The notes beneath the pieces were generated by a model. The model searched no databases. It saw only the letters and a list, made by a program, of their open reading frames with translations, and was not told the origin of the DNA. The translations under genes were made by a program, and so were the position numbers. Source: a virus. From it: DNA of 38,229 bases. The DNA lies in the IMG/VR virus record IMGVR_UViG_3300035698_018426, positions 1 through 38,229 of that record, one strand, 5' to 3'. This document shows, piece after piece, positions 1-8,657 of this stretch (position 1 is the stretch's first letter; every line of letters begins with the position of its first letter).

Positions 1-1
1 T

Positions 2-127
2 AAGAGAAAAGAAGTAGGGCAATATTGAGATACTCATTACGCAACTTTGAATACTTGGGTTAAACCAGAAGAAAAGAAAGAGAATAATAATAGTTGAGAT
101 ATAAGTGTAGAAGATATTCCTTTTTAA
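2..127 (+). CDS. ssb: Single-stranded DNA-binding protein, C-terminal part (5' truncated)
   Basis: The reading frame is open from the window edge and ends at TAA. With TGA as Gly, the last 41 residues include a core-like stretch with YGDTHYATLNTWVK, a low-complexity Asn/Lys linker and the acidic tip ending VEDIPF. That tip is the hallmark of bacterial and phage SSBs, where it docks partner repair and replication proteins. Only the tail and the end of the OB fold are visible, so the call rests on the tip and linker. Its natural partners, an annealing protein and an exonuclease, lie near 29-31 kb. Two TGA codons are read through. Confidence 0.7.
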
Positions 128-135
128 AAACAATT

Positions 136-339
136 ATGGAAACAATTATGGAAATATGAATTTTTATACTTGCAATAGCTGTTACATTTTGGACAGTCGT
201 ATTGCTTTTGAAAGAGATTATTGCATTGCAGGGGGGAGCAAAATTTAGCTCAATGATACCGGAGATAATTCAAATTATCCTGGGAGCGTTTATTGCTTAC
301 ATATTATGGCACTTCTTGTGATATATGATTTATACATAA
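136..339 (+). CDS. Small membrane protein (67 aa)
   Basis: The ATG sits 8 bp after the SSB stop behind the leader AACAATT; an in-frame ATG at 148 is an alternative. Two hydrophobic stretches are visible, around residues 8-25 and 46-63, joined by a short polar loop, so a two-span inner-membrane hairpin is likely. Two TGA codons are read as Gly. It is the last gene before a strong terminator, so it probably belongs to the SSB transcript. A holin-like or membrane-remodelling role is possible from size and topology, but no family motif is recognised. Confidence 0.55.
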
Positions 340-363
340 ACCGACACAACTAGAACATCACTA

Positions 364-392
364 AAACATTACTCATCAGTAGTGTTTTTTTT
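364..392 (+). terminator. Rho-independent terminator
   Basis: A 10-bp stem (364-373 with 378-387, one G-T pair) closes a CATC loop and runs into a T-tract. It ends the transcription unit of the SSB and the small membrane protein and separates it from the packaging module. Confidence 0.8.
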
Positions 393-394
393 AT

Positions 395-422
395 TTGTTT
401 TTTACCTGGTTTTTATTACACT
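395..422 (+). promoter_or_regulatory. Candidate sigma70-type promoter of the packaging operon
   Basis: TTGTTT and TACACT are 16 bp apart, the same spacing as the better promoters in this window. The site lies just after a terminator and 57 bp before the first packaging gene. An imperfect palindrome follows (ATGTAAA, six bases, TTTACAT, about 427-446) and could be an operator. The match to consensus is moderate. Confidence 0.35.
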
Positions 423-478
423 AAAAATGTAAAGAATATTTTACATATACAGCGTATTTGCTGGGAAACATTTTACAC

Positions 479-721
479 ATGATATATACAACCAAAGTAA
501 AAATTGCAGAGGCACTGCATAAAACTCGCCCAACCATTGATAAAATGATTTTGGATTGAGAAATAAAGACCCTATTTACCGACACCGGGAAAAAGGTTGG
601 CTTTGTTGTTGTGATAGATTTTATAGCTTATTTAGTAACAAAAAACACAAATGATGGATTGGTTTTGGGACAGCCCAATAGTAAGAGCAGTGACGAACTT
701 AAAAGCACAGCTGCAGCATAG
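479..721 (+). CDS. Small helix-turn-helix protein (80 aa)
   Basis: The first 30 residues (KVKIAEALHKTRPTIDKMI) look like a helix-turn-helix of the excisionase or small-terminase type, followed by a short beta-hairpin (GEIKTLFTDTGKKVGFVVV) as in a winged helix. It is the first gene after the terminator/promoter at 364-422, so it could be a regulator of the late operon or a DNA-recognition subunit for packaging. One TGA is read as Gly at the turn after the recognition helix. Its last 70 bp overlap the next gene in another frame. Confidence 0.55.
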
Positions 722-833
722 CGAGGTTGATATAAGCAACATAAACGAACACAGAAAAAAGGCAACCAAGAAAAGATTGGCTGCAAGGAAAGCCAGGAAG
801 AAAAAGCAAAAACATTTAAAACGTAACAAATAA
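651..833 (+). CDS. Small basic protein (60 aa)
   Basis: It starts at tandem ATG codons (651 and 654) behind ACACAA, overlaps the preceding HTH gene by about 70 bp and stops 4 bp before the methyltransferase ATG. The N-terminus is aromatic (MMDWFWDSP) and the last 27 residues are almost all Lys, Arg and Ala, suggesting nucleic-acid binding. No TGA is used. The long overlap means one of the two genes could be spurious. Spacing to the next gene and the A-rich leader favour this one being real. Confidence 0.45.
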   Translation: MMDWFWDSPIVRAVTNLKAQLQHSEVDISNINEHRKKATKKRLAARKARKKKQKHLKRNK

Positions 834-837
834 ACAC

Positions 838-2214
838 ATGGAAATTTATAATAACATAGTGACAAATGATTTTATCCCAAGGCTTGAACTGCAGGCGTTC
901 CAGGGCGATTTCAAAGACCATAACAACGCAAAGGAAATTTCAGACCTTGCAGCAAGTATGAGGACAACAAGCTTTACAGACCCGATAAAAGTATGGTACG
1001 AAAACGAGAACTTTATCCTGGACGGACACCAAAGATTGAAAGCATTAAACGAGCTTGCATTATTGGACTTTTACCTGGCTGATGATTTAGTGCCGGTTGT
1101 TTACATAAAAGCAGACACCATTGAGGAAGCAATTAGATGTGTATTTGTTTTTAATAGTAGATATTCAGTTGCAACGGAAGACGGTAAAAAGCAACTATTG
1201 GCAAAAGCCCCTGGGACTGTAAATTTGGATTATATAAGAGGGGTGCAGATTGAGGAAATAACAACAGACGCACTGCAGGAAATAGAAAAAGAGCCGGAAG
1301 AACATAACAACTTGCAAGAAATGTTTGTTGCTCCACCGTTTAGTGTACTTGATACAAAACAAGGGTACTGGCAAACAAGGAAAAGGGAGTGGCTCGGAAT
1401 AGGTATTGAAAGCGAACTTGGGAGAGAGGCAGAATGCTTGCCAACATCATTTTCAGAGGAAAAATATGGTGTAAAACCAAAAACAGGAACATCAGTATTT
1501 GACCCAGTATTGACGGAGATTTGTTATAAATGGTTTTCAATTGCAGAGGGGACAATTTTAGACCCTTTCGCCGGTGGCTCTGTAAGAGGTATTGTTGCAG
1601 CAAAGCTTGGGTTTAATTATGTATGAAATGACCTTAGAAAAGAGCAGGTTGTTGCAAACAGGAAAAACGCAAAGGAAGTTTTAAAAAAGACAGAGTTGCA
1701 ACCAGTTTGGACGCATGGAGATAGTTTGAATATATTAGACCTAGCAAAAGGAACGGAGGCAGATATGCTTTTTAGTTGTCCACCGTATGCAGACCTCGAA
1801 GTTTACAGCGAAGCCAAGGAGGATATATCAAACATGGAATATCCAAAGTTTATGGAAGTATACAGGGAAATTATTGCCAGCAGCTGCCAGCTTTTAAAAG
1901 AAGATAGTTTTGCAGTTTTTGTTGTTGGTGACGTAAGAGATAAAAACGGTATTTACAGGAATTTTGTAAGTGATACAATCGGGGCGTTTAAAGACGCTGG
2001 GCTGCATTTATATAATGAAATTATCTTGGTAAACACGGTTGGGACGCTTGCAATTCGTGCAGGGAGGCAGTTTAATATCGGTCGCAAGGTATGAAAGCAA
2101 CATCAAAACGTTTTAGTGTTTTTCAAATGAAACCCAAAAAACATAAAAGGGAAATTCAGTAAACTAGATTTCTCGGTGTTAGAAAATGACAATGTAGTGG
2201 ACGGAGAAGAATAA
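838..2214 (+). CDS. ParB-domain / DNA methyltransferase fusion (458 aa)
   Basis: The N-terminus (about residues 30-80) is a ParB-like nuclease/N-domain with the LDGHQRLKAL signature. The C-terminal half is an amino-group DNA methyltransferase with an SAM-binding stretch DPFAGGSVRG (242-251), then YVGNDLRKEQ in which the glycine (263) is a TGA codon, and the catalytic CPPY (314-317). Such ParB-methylase fusions are common just upstream of phage terminases and methylate phage DNA, probably against host restriction. Three TGA codons are read through, at 1624, 2092 and in the C-terminal FKGNPK segment. Without recoding the gene would appear as two fragments. Target base and sequence cannot be read from the protein. 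Confidence 0.85.
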
Positions 2215-2232
2215 TATTTATTAAATTTGATT

Positions 2233-2703
2233 ATGGCAAAAAATGCAAGATTAGATTGGGACGGCTTGAAATTAAGTTATTACAAGTCAGAAATTATGGA
2301 GGTTAAACCCTGGTACGAGTCCACTGGCAAAAAATGGTCGGGGACAACTGCTAAAAAGACAAAGGGCTGGGCTGCAGACAAAGCAATATTTATGGAGTCT
2401 GTAAATGCAACAGCAACAAAGGAAGTGACTCAAACATTAATTGAACAAAGAGCCGTGCTTTTAACAAACATGGAAAAGGCAAAAATAACGGGACTCAATG
2501 AGCTTGCAAAAAGATTAAACAACAATGTAAAAAGCATGAACGTTTGAACGATAGGAAGCATTGTAAACATATTCAACAATGAACAGGAGCTGGACGGTGA
2601 CAAAGTGGATAACACCAGCAGTGTTGTGTCACTTAGACAAAAGATAAGGGACGCCCAAGCTAAAAAACTCGCCGGGGTGAAAAAAACTAAACCCAAGCAA
2701 TAA
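2233..2703 (+). CDS. terS: Putative small terminase subunit (156 aa)
   Basis: The ATG at 2233 follows a TTGATT leader. Residues 8-25 (WDGLKLSYYKSEIMEVKPWY) recall the N-terminal helix region of phage DNA-recognition small terminases. The rest is mostly helical, Lys/Gln-rich, with a basic tail. Position between the methyltransferase and the large terminase is the main support. One TGA (2545) encodes Gly after the first 104 residues. I cannot see a clear helix-turn-helix, so the assignment is from context. Confidence 0.5.
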
Positions 2704-2757
2704 CATAACAAGCTGCACCAAACAACAAAGCAGCAGAACAAATGCTTTATTTATAGT

Positions 2758-2949
2758 TTGTGCAATACAATTATATCATTGTCAAGTGAGTATTCAGAAA
2801 GTAAAAGGCGAGTAAATACGTCACTCTCGAACTTTCAAACATTGCAAACATATAGAACAGCAGCCGAGAACCAGCCAAAATTGGCGTTTAAACTGCTTTT
2901 ATATATAAATATAGCCAAACAAAAAAAGAGATCCTTAAAATGGAAATAA
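2758..2949 (+). CDS. Hypothetical protein, start uncertain (about 63 aa)
   Basis: An open frame rich in Ser, Gln and Lys lies between the small terminase and the next small gene. It has no ATG; the first available start is TTG at 2758. A good leader (AACAA) precedes an ATG at 2742, which lies in a different frame and meets TAG after four codons; a +1 shift at that TAG would join the two. It overlaps the following ATG (2940) by 10 bp. Either a non-ATG start, a frameshift or a sequence error is needed. Confidence 0.35.
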   Translation: MCNTIISLSSEYSESKRRVNTSLSNFQTLQTYRTAAENQPKLAFKLLLYINIAKQKKRSLKWK

Positions 2950-3059
2950 ACGGTAAAAGTCAAATTGGCTTTACAGCTGGATTTCCTTACATGCACCCAC
3001 GGGGCTGCAGCAATTGCAAAACATGTATAATATATAAAAAACACCCTGCCAAAAATTAG
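2940..3059 (+). CDS. Cys-containing small protein (39 aa), possibly the 5' part of a longer gene
   Basis: It begins with ATG at 2940 and carries a compact GCSNCKTC knuckle near residue 25, which could bind a metal. It ends at TAG 3057. The sequence directly after the stop continues as an open frame one base ahead (to 3372), with similar composition, so this may be the N-terminus of an about 144-residue protein made by a +1 shift or split by a sequence error. Confidence 0.45.
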   Translation: MEINGKSQIGFTAGFPYMHPRGCSNCKTCIIYKKHPAKN

Positions 3060-3129
3060 AAAGGAAAAGTTTAGAAACGACGGGAGCAATAATTGAAACA
3101 CTACTTTTAAAGGTAGCATTGAAATTGAC

Positions 3130-3372
3130 TTGTTTTATAGTGCTTTGGACAACAATTTTTACTTCAAAGACGCAGACCTGGAGAAATACTTTAAAAAAGA
3201 GGATATTCGCTCTTATAGTTTCAAAAGTTGTAAAACCAGGGACGAAGCTGTTGCGACTTTTCAATTAATGCTTGGCGTTGCACACAAAGAAAGGGTTTGT
3301 TTCCAGGTTAAAATCGAAATGAACAAAGAAACCATTGCAACAGGTGGAGGCTTTAAATTATTATCAAATTAA
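3130..3372 (+). CDS. Hypothetical protein, probable 3' part of a split gene
   Basis: The frame is open from 3031 to TAA 3372 but has no ATG. TTG at 3130 or CTG at 3046 would be the only starts. The upstream in-frame part reads through one TGA (3094) and looks like normal coding sequence, which argues that translation enters from the 2940 gene. The 80-residue core contains an aromatic and Asp/Lys-rich region (DLEKYFKKEDIRSYSF). No family is recognised. Confidence 0.45.
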   Translation: MFYSALDNNFYFKDADLEKYFKKEDIRSYSFKSCKTRDEAVATFQLMLGVAHKERVCFQVKIEMNKETIATGGGFKLLSN

Positions 3373-3375
3373 ACC

Positions 3376-3633
3376 ATGCAAAAAATAAAAGAGGCTGCAA
3401 TTTACTATAAATGAGTAATATACACATGAAAGCGACACTTTAATTGTATTGCCAAGGCACATGAGGCAACCAAGGACAAACCAATTATTGCAAATGGTTG
3501 GCGTAAAGGGTTCGTTGATGAGGCTGGGGAATATTACAGCCGTGCAGAAGCTGCAATGATTGCAATTGCAGCAAAGCAAATTACAAATTTGAGGTATAGT
3601 AAGACGGAACTATACAGCGAGGATTTATATTAA
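3376..3633 (+). CDS. Small phage protein with G-x-RHF motif (85 aa)
   Basis: The ATG is 3 bp after the preceding stop. Two TGA codons near the start give YYKGVIYTGKRHFNCI, a pattern like small phage proteins that sit next to terminase or replication genes. The C-terminal half is helical and ends in KTELYSEDLY. It lies 12 bp before the large terminase and is probably cotranscribed with it. No function is assigned. Confidence 0.6.
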
Positions 3634-3645
3634 AAAACAGATAGT

Positions 3646-5280
3646 ATGGCAAGAAAGAAACCGGAAATGCTTACATACAAGGAAGTCAAAAGCCTTGAAG
3701 ACTTAAATATAATCGACGAACTAGACGACAAAATGTTTAGAGCGTATTTATGGAGCAAAGGTTTTTACGACTTGGAGTGGTTTACAGACAACTATTTGGC
3801 TCATTACAAGGTTGATAAAAAAACAGGCGTTCCAATAGCAACACCAAAGCTGCACAGGGATATTTGGCAAAGTATAGAGGGACAGGATAGTTTAATTATT
3901 GTTCCTCGTGACCACGCCAAAAGTACAAGTATTTTCTTTTATACAATTTGGAATATATGTTACCAGGTAGACCCGGAAATATTGCTGGTTATGTCAGAGG
4001 CTTTGGGTACTGCAACAATTGGTAAGATAAGAGATGAGTTTGAAGAAAATGCAGACTTGCGTTTTGTGTTTGGGCGTCTTGTGCCAAATAGGAGCAGGAA
4101 AGAAGCCAATAAGCTTTGGACACGTAAGAAACTATCGTTTACCAATGGAACAAAAATTGCATCGCTTTCAAAGGGAACAAGTATGCGTTGATTAAGACCA
4201 ACTTTAATATTGATGGACGACCCCCAGGAGGACGACGATGTAGTAAACAAGGCAACAACAGATAAATTTAATACTTGGTTCTTCAATACGGTTTATAATA
4301 TGCTTGATGACTCGGGGCGTTGTATTGTTGTTTGAACTGTAATTTGACCGTTGTGTTTTGTGCAATATTTAAAACAGGAAGTCAGAGGCTTCAATGTTAT
4401 TGAACATGTTGCAATAAAAAATATTAAAATACAGGAATTAAAGAAAGGAAAACCACATAGAATAAACGGGAAACTTGTAATTGGTGACGGAAGAAAACAT
4501 ATTATTGGTTGAAACCCTCTTTGGGCTGCAAAATGGAGTATTGAGGCACTGGATAGGAGATACCAAAAGTTGCTTACAAAATCCGGTGATGACTCAAACT
4601 TTATGCAGGAATATATGAACGTTCCAATGATATTAAACGGGCGTCCATTCTACCCAAGGAACTTTGTGAACAATATTACACCGTTGCAGCGTTACAAAGT
4701 TGATACTGTATACGAGGACTTGTTTATTTACTGACCTATGGAAAAGGACGGTTTAATTGGTGTTGATGTTGCAGAGGGACTTATTACTGGGGATTTCTCA
4801 GTTATTCGTTTCAGAAGTAGAAAAACAGGGCGTTTGATTGCAAGTTATAGGGGACATATTGACCCGGAGGACTTACCAAAAGTAATTGACCGTATATACC
4901 AGCTGTGAGGAAGTGCAAGGGTTGGTATAGAAAAGAACAACCACGGAGGAACGACAATAAGGTTTTGCCAGGAGTTTCCCTGGTATAATGATTTATATAG
5001 AACAGAGGACATTGATAAAATTACACAAAGGAAAAAACAAACTTACGGTTTTCTTACCAGCAAAAAGAGCAGACCAATTATGCTTGATACACACAAGGAC
5101 TTGATTAAGAACGAGGAAATTGATGTTGACGAACAGTTAAAAGAGGAAATGCTTTATTTCTACCGTAACGAGAAAGGGAAGCCGGAAGCCCTGGCAAATA
5201 GTCACGATGATGTGATAATGGCAGACGCAATCTGTAACGAAATGCAGCCATATTCCATATACTCCGGTGTAAAAGTTTAA
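3646..5280 (+). CDS. terL: Large terminase subunit (544 aa)
   Basis: This is the DNA-packaging motor: an N-terminal ATPase and a C-terminal RNase H-like nuclease. Visible are a Walker A-like PRDHAKST (87-94), Walker B ILMDDP (188-193) directly after RGLRP, where Gly182 is a TGA, and coupling motif VVGTVIGP with two more TGA glycines. The nuclease has Asp374 in GVDVAEG, Glu429 in GIEKNNHGG and the terminal acidic cluster HDDVIMAD (520-527). Length is typical. Under the standard code the gene would stop after 181 residues. Later TGA codons fall at plausible glycines as well. It defines the orientation of the late operon. Confidence 0.95.
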
Positions 5281-5281
5281 T

Positions 5282-5309
5282 TTGAAAAAACGCAGTTGTG
5301 TTATATACT
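5282..5309 (+). promoter_or_regulatory. Sigma70-type promoter before the portal gene
   Basis: TTGAAA and TATACT are separated by 16 bp in the 58-bp gap between terminase and portal. The downstream leader carries GTAAAAGTAA, also found after the capsid-module promoter (8579-8588). This would give the head module its own start. Confidence 0.55.
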
Positions 5310-5338
5310 GCAAATATATTATTTTGTAAAAGTAACCT

Positions 5339-6694
5339 ATGCCAAAAATAATTCGCAGTGCAGATTTAAACCGTATGAGGGAAATAGAAGCGAACAAGAA
5401 TATAATAAACCTGGATTATTTACTAGACCAGGGGAATGCTTTGACAAACTTTATATCTGACATGTTCTTCAACGGGGACGACACAGAACCAACCGTAAAG
5501 AAAAAAGGACAGGAGAAATTGAAGTTGTTAAACCATACAATCGCTCTGCCGTATAAAATAGCAACAACCAAAGCAAAGTTTTTTGGAAAACCAAACACAA
5601 ATTTGATTGTTGAAAATATAAAAGAGCATGTAATTTCTTATGTATACGGAGGGTTTACAGTTTTTGCAATTGATGAAATGGACGATGACGGAAAGGTTAA
5701 AATAAACCAATACAGCCCGGAACAGTACATACAAGGGATTGAGTTTGATAGTTTGGTTACATACCTGCAGGACGAACAAAATAACAGCTATGCTTTTATT
5801 AAAGAATTTCCAAATGATGACTCGGGTATTGTAAGAAATAAGCTTTATAAAATTACTGGGGACATAAAGGCTGCATTATCGGGTATTATAATTCCTTTGG
5901 ACACATTAGACCAAACAGCACACCTGGAAGACGAGGACAATTTTGGTGTAAAAGAAAAACTTATTTACACGGTGCATGATTATAAACTCAAAGGGGGACA
6001 ATACGGGACGCCTCAACTTGGTATGGTTAAAAGCCTATTAAACCAAATGAACATTGAGCTGGTAAACATAAAAGACCAGTTTATGAAGCATTTACAAGCA
6101 AAACTTGTGCTGCAGGGAATAGACGCAAGTAAAATGAAAAAAGACGAGGAGGGATATATTGATATTAGAGCAGCAGAAGCAATATTTTTGGAAGTTGGAG
6201 CGTCTGCACCAAGTTACATTGAAAACAAAAATGAGCTTTTAAAAGATGTTATTGAAATACTGGATAAATATATTGGTTGGATAGCAACGACATTATCAGT
6301 GCCAAAAGAACTTGTTGGACTTACTGGACAGGTTGGGACGGAAAGCACGGAAAGTAAATTGCTCCGTTTTTCAGACTTTACAAAAGACATTGAGGAAATA
6401 CACGACGGGTTCAGAAAGGTATTTGAGGAAATGTTTGCAGTAGTAACGAAAATTGACAAAGATTATTTAAAAGACCAGGACGAAAAGGGTTTTGGGTATA
6501 TTGCAGAGCCAGTAATGCCAAGGGACGGAACAGCACTTGCAACAGAACTTGCAACAGCAAGACAGGGTGGCTTTTTAAGCAATACAACAGCTGTTAAAAG
6601 ATACACAGAGTACGAGGGGAAAGAATTGGAGGAAGAACTTGCCAGGATAGCAGAGGAGGAAGCAAGGAGCATTGCAAACGTAGATATATTTTAA
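5339..6694 (+). CDS. Portal protein, SPP1 gp6-like family (451 aa)
   Basis: The portal forms the dodecameric ring through which DNA enters and leaves the head. Size, position between terminase and the minor head gene, and the sequence agree with the Gp6-like portal family: a long helical clip/wing region, a conserved segment with LSVPKELVGLTGQVGTESTE around residues 315-340, and a helical C-terminus rich in Glu and Arg. No TGA codon is used in 451 residues although the protein has many glycines. The leader before the ATG is GTAACCT, with no Shine-Dalgarno sequence. Confidence 0.85.
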   Translation: MPKIIRSADLNRMREIEANKNIINLDYLLDQGNALTNFISDMFFNGDDTEPTVKKKGQEKLKLLNHTIALPYKIATTKAKFFGKPNTNLIVENIKEHVISYVYGGFTVFAIDEMDDDGKVKINQYSPEQYIQGIEFDSLVTYLQDEQNNSYAFIKEFPNDDSGIVRNKLYKITGDIKAALSGIIIPLDTLDQTAHLEDEDNFGVKEKLIYTVHDYKLKGGQYGTPQLGMVKSLLNQMNIELVNIKDQFMKHLQAKLVLQGIDASKMKKDEEGYIDIRAAEAIFLEVGASAPSYIENKNELLKDVIEILDKYIGWIATTLSVPKELVGLTGQVGTESTESKLLRFSDFTKDIEEIHDGFRKVFEEMFAVVTKIDKDYLKDQDEKGFGYIAEPVMPRDGTALATELATARQGGFLSNTTAVKRYTEYEGKELEEELARIAEEEARSIANVDIF

Positions 6695-6712
6695 TTATAA
6701 AACCAAACAATT

Positions 6713-7150
6713 ATGAAAGAACTAGATAAAATCAACTTACATGTAGTGGACGCAAGAAACGGGGTGTTATTTTCTGCAATTAAAGACAGCAAAGATATTA
6801 TTGTAAACGAGGCTTGCATTGAAGTAATAAAACTTGATGTTGATAATGTGACATTGAGAGTAAAAAACGCCGTATCAAGCACAAATGTTGCATTGAACGG
6901 GTTGCCAAAACCAACACCGGTTGAAAACATACACGGGGAGTGCAACAAAGCAATTTGGAGCAAACTGGTAAACAATGGATTGGCTGCACTATACAACGAC
7001 ATGTTTGAACAATTACTTGCCAAAGAGTGGTGGGCGACAGTTCCAGGAATTACAGTTGATGAGAGTAAAAAAGACCTTGTAAGAATTATTGCACATAATG
7101 CAGCTTTAATGTTTGTAACCTCTAATCTTCCAAAAAATGCCAAAAAATAA
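6713..7150 (+). CDS. Head-module protein of unknown function (145 aa)
   Basis: The ATG follows AAACAATT, 18 bp after the portal stop. The protein looks mixed alpha/beta: an N-terminal beta-rich part, then a helical part with EQLLAKEWWATVP. No TGA is used. Its last 14 bp overlap the next start, so it is translationally linked to the HExxH gene. No family recognised. Confidence 0.65.
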   Translation: MKELDKINLHVVDARNGVLFSAIKDSKDIIVNEACIEVIKLDVDNVTLRVKNAVSSTNVALNGLPKPTPVENIHGECNKAIWSKLVNNGLAALYNDMFEQLLAKEWWATVPGITVDESKKDLVRIIAHNAALMFVTSNLPKNAKK

Positions 7151-7532
7151 AAAACTTGCCAAAGTAAAAGTCAAAACTTGCGAGGACGTTATTTATAAAA
7201 ACTGATACTGCTTTGTAACTGGTGAAACAGACAAATTGCAGCAGTTCGCAGACGAAAACAATCTTGGTTACCAGTTTGCTAGTGAAACACTTGGAGGAGT
7301 TTGTATACACAAGGGAGATGATACATATATATTTATGTTTGAGGACAAAATTAGTACAATAATGCACGAATGCGTCCATGCAGCACAAATGAGTTTGGAT
7401 TATAGGGGTGTTCCAACAGGTGTTGAAAATACAGAGGGGGTTGCATACCTGGCAGCATGGATATTTGATGAGTGCCTGGGCTTCTTTGCAGATTATTTCG
7501 ATAAACAAAAAGTATTATGAGAAAAGCATTAA
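7137..7532 (+). CDS. HExxH zinc-metallopeptidase-like protein (131 aa)
   Basis: Residues 77-81 are HECVH, a zinc-peptidase motif, followed by a downstream Glu in NTEGVAYL (100) that could be the third ligand, as in short phage metallopeptidases of the head-morphogenesis region. One TGA is read as Gly near residue 24 (YKNGYCF) and one near the C-terminus. It overlaps both neighbours. Candidate roles are prohead protease or peptidoglycan-degrading virion protein; its small size and lack of a signal sequence leave this open. Confidence 0.65.
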
Positions 7533-7678
7533 TAATAAATTTAAAAGAGCTTACGGAAAATACTGCAGCAAACATTGCAGAAATTAAAAAAAGAAAGCTT
7601 GTTATTTATTATCCAATATTTTTGCTTTATGCTTTTACATTAATTGGGATGGCAAAATTTATTCAGATAACTTTTTAA
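7517..7678 (+). CDS. Small single-span membrane protein (53 aa)
   Basis: It starts inside the end of the HExxH gene. A helical N-terminus with basic residues is followed by one clear transmembrane segment (VIYYPIFLLYAFTLIGMA). No TGA is used. Tight overlap with the neighbour suggests coupled translation; function unknown. Confidence 0.5.
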   Translation: MRKALIINLKELTENTAANIAEIKKRKLVIYYPIFLLYAFTLIGMAKFIQITF

Positions 7679-7681
7679 AGC

Positions 7682-8494
7682 ATGGAAAAATTAACCAGGA
7701 AACAATTTTTGGAGCTTATAGCACTATATAAACAAGCCAGGGCGAACATTGCTTTGCAAATGGCTTGATATGACGGTGTAAGGGTGAGGGAAATTGCTTT
7801 GCTGCAAACAGTAGATAAACAAATAAAAATCCTGGATGCAGAAACAACAAAGTTCCTGGAGTGATACGTGCCGAGGGAATATAAAGCAGAATTAAAAGCT
7901 GCAGAAAAAAGCATTGTTGAATTATGAGTGAAAGGGGTGTGAGTTGCAAACCTTACAAAAATTGATACAAAAGCAATTGAGTATATTGTAAGTGATATGA
8001 GCGAAAGGCTTTTAATGTCGGTTCGCCAGGTGCGTCGCTCTGTTGTAAACCATATTTGAAGTGTAAAGCAGGCAAAAATTCGTGAGCTGCTTGCAGTAAA
8101 TACAATTGACGGTCAATGAGTAACGGCAACAGCCAAAGAGGCGTCAAAAATCATGCGTCAAGACGGGATTACTGGTTTTATAAACAAAAGGGGTGCAAGA
8201 TTAAAACTTGATACATACATGAGGCAGCTGGTAAGGAATAGCATACAGGAGGTGCATAACCAGGCAGCATATAACAGGTATTCAGAAGCAGGGATTGAAA
8301 TAGTACAATACTCAACCATTGCAGACGACAAGGTGAGTGATATATGTAGTGCCAGGGAGGGAAAATATTTTTATTTAAACGGTATTACACCACCACCACT
8401 TGGCTCGCATTTTAATTGCAGACATAGGCTAAAACCAAAACTGCCAAAGTTTGTTCCGGCAGGTGTAAAGATACATTTACATTATCCAAATTAA
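7682..8494 (+). CDS. Minor head protein, Mu gpF / SPP1 gp7-like (270 aa)
   Basis: The C-terminal domain has the family pattern: DDKVSDICSAREGKYF, then PPPLGSHFNCRHRLKP, which is the conserved H-x-x-C-R-H end of the Mu F domain. The N-terminal two thirds is helical. Such proteins bind the portal and a few copies enter the head. Six TGA codons, at 7769, 7862, 7925 and later, are read as Gly; none disrupts a motif. The gene is followed by a terminator, closing the portal transcript. Confidence 0.85.
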
Positions 8495-8495
8495 T

Positions 8496-8527
8496 AGCAG
8501 CCAATTCAAAAGGGTTGCTTTTTGTTT
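8496..8527 (+). terminator. Rho-independent terminator after the minor head gene
   Basis: A 7-bp stem (8496-8502 with 8513-8519, one G-T pair) is followed by a TTTTGTTT tract. It starts directly after the stop codon and precedes the capsid-module promoter. Confidence 0.65.
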
Positions 8528-8549
8528 ACCAGGGGCGTTTTTAAATTAT

Positions 8550-8577
8550 TTGACTGTTTAAATTTAAAGAATACTAT
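8550..8577 (+). promoter_or_regulatory. Strong sigma70-type promoter of the scaffold-capsid module
   Basis: TTGACT and TACTAT are 16 bp apart, the best -35 in the late region. A long leader (about 75 nt) follows with partial inverted repeats (GTAAAA...ATATAC at 8579-8593 against GTATATATTTTAC at 8628-8640). A second TATAAT at 8643-8648, 9 bp before the ATG, lacks a matching -35. Confidence 0.6.
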
Positions 8578-8657
8578 GTAAAAGTAAATATACCGAGGAA
8601 CTTCCAACCGTCGTCAAAAAATAGGCAGTATATATTTTACACTATAATTCTATAAGT

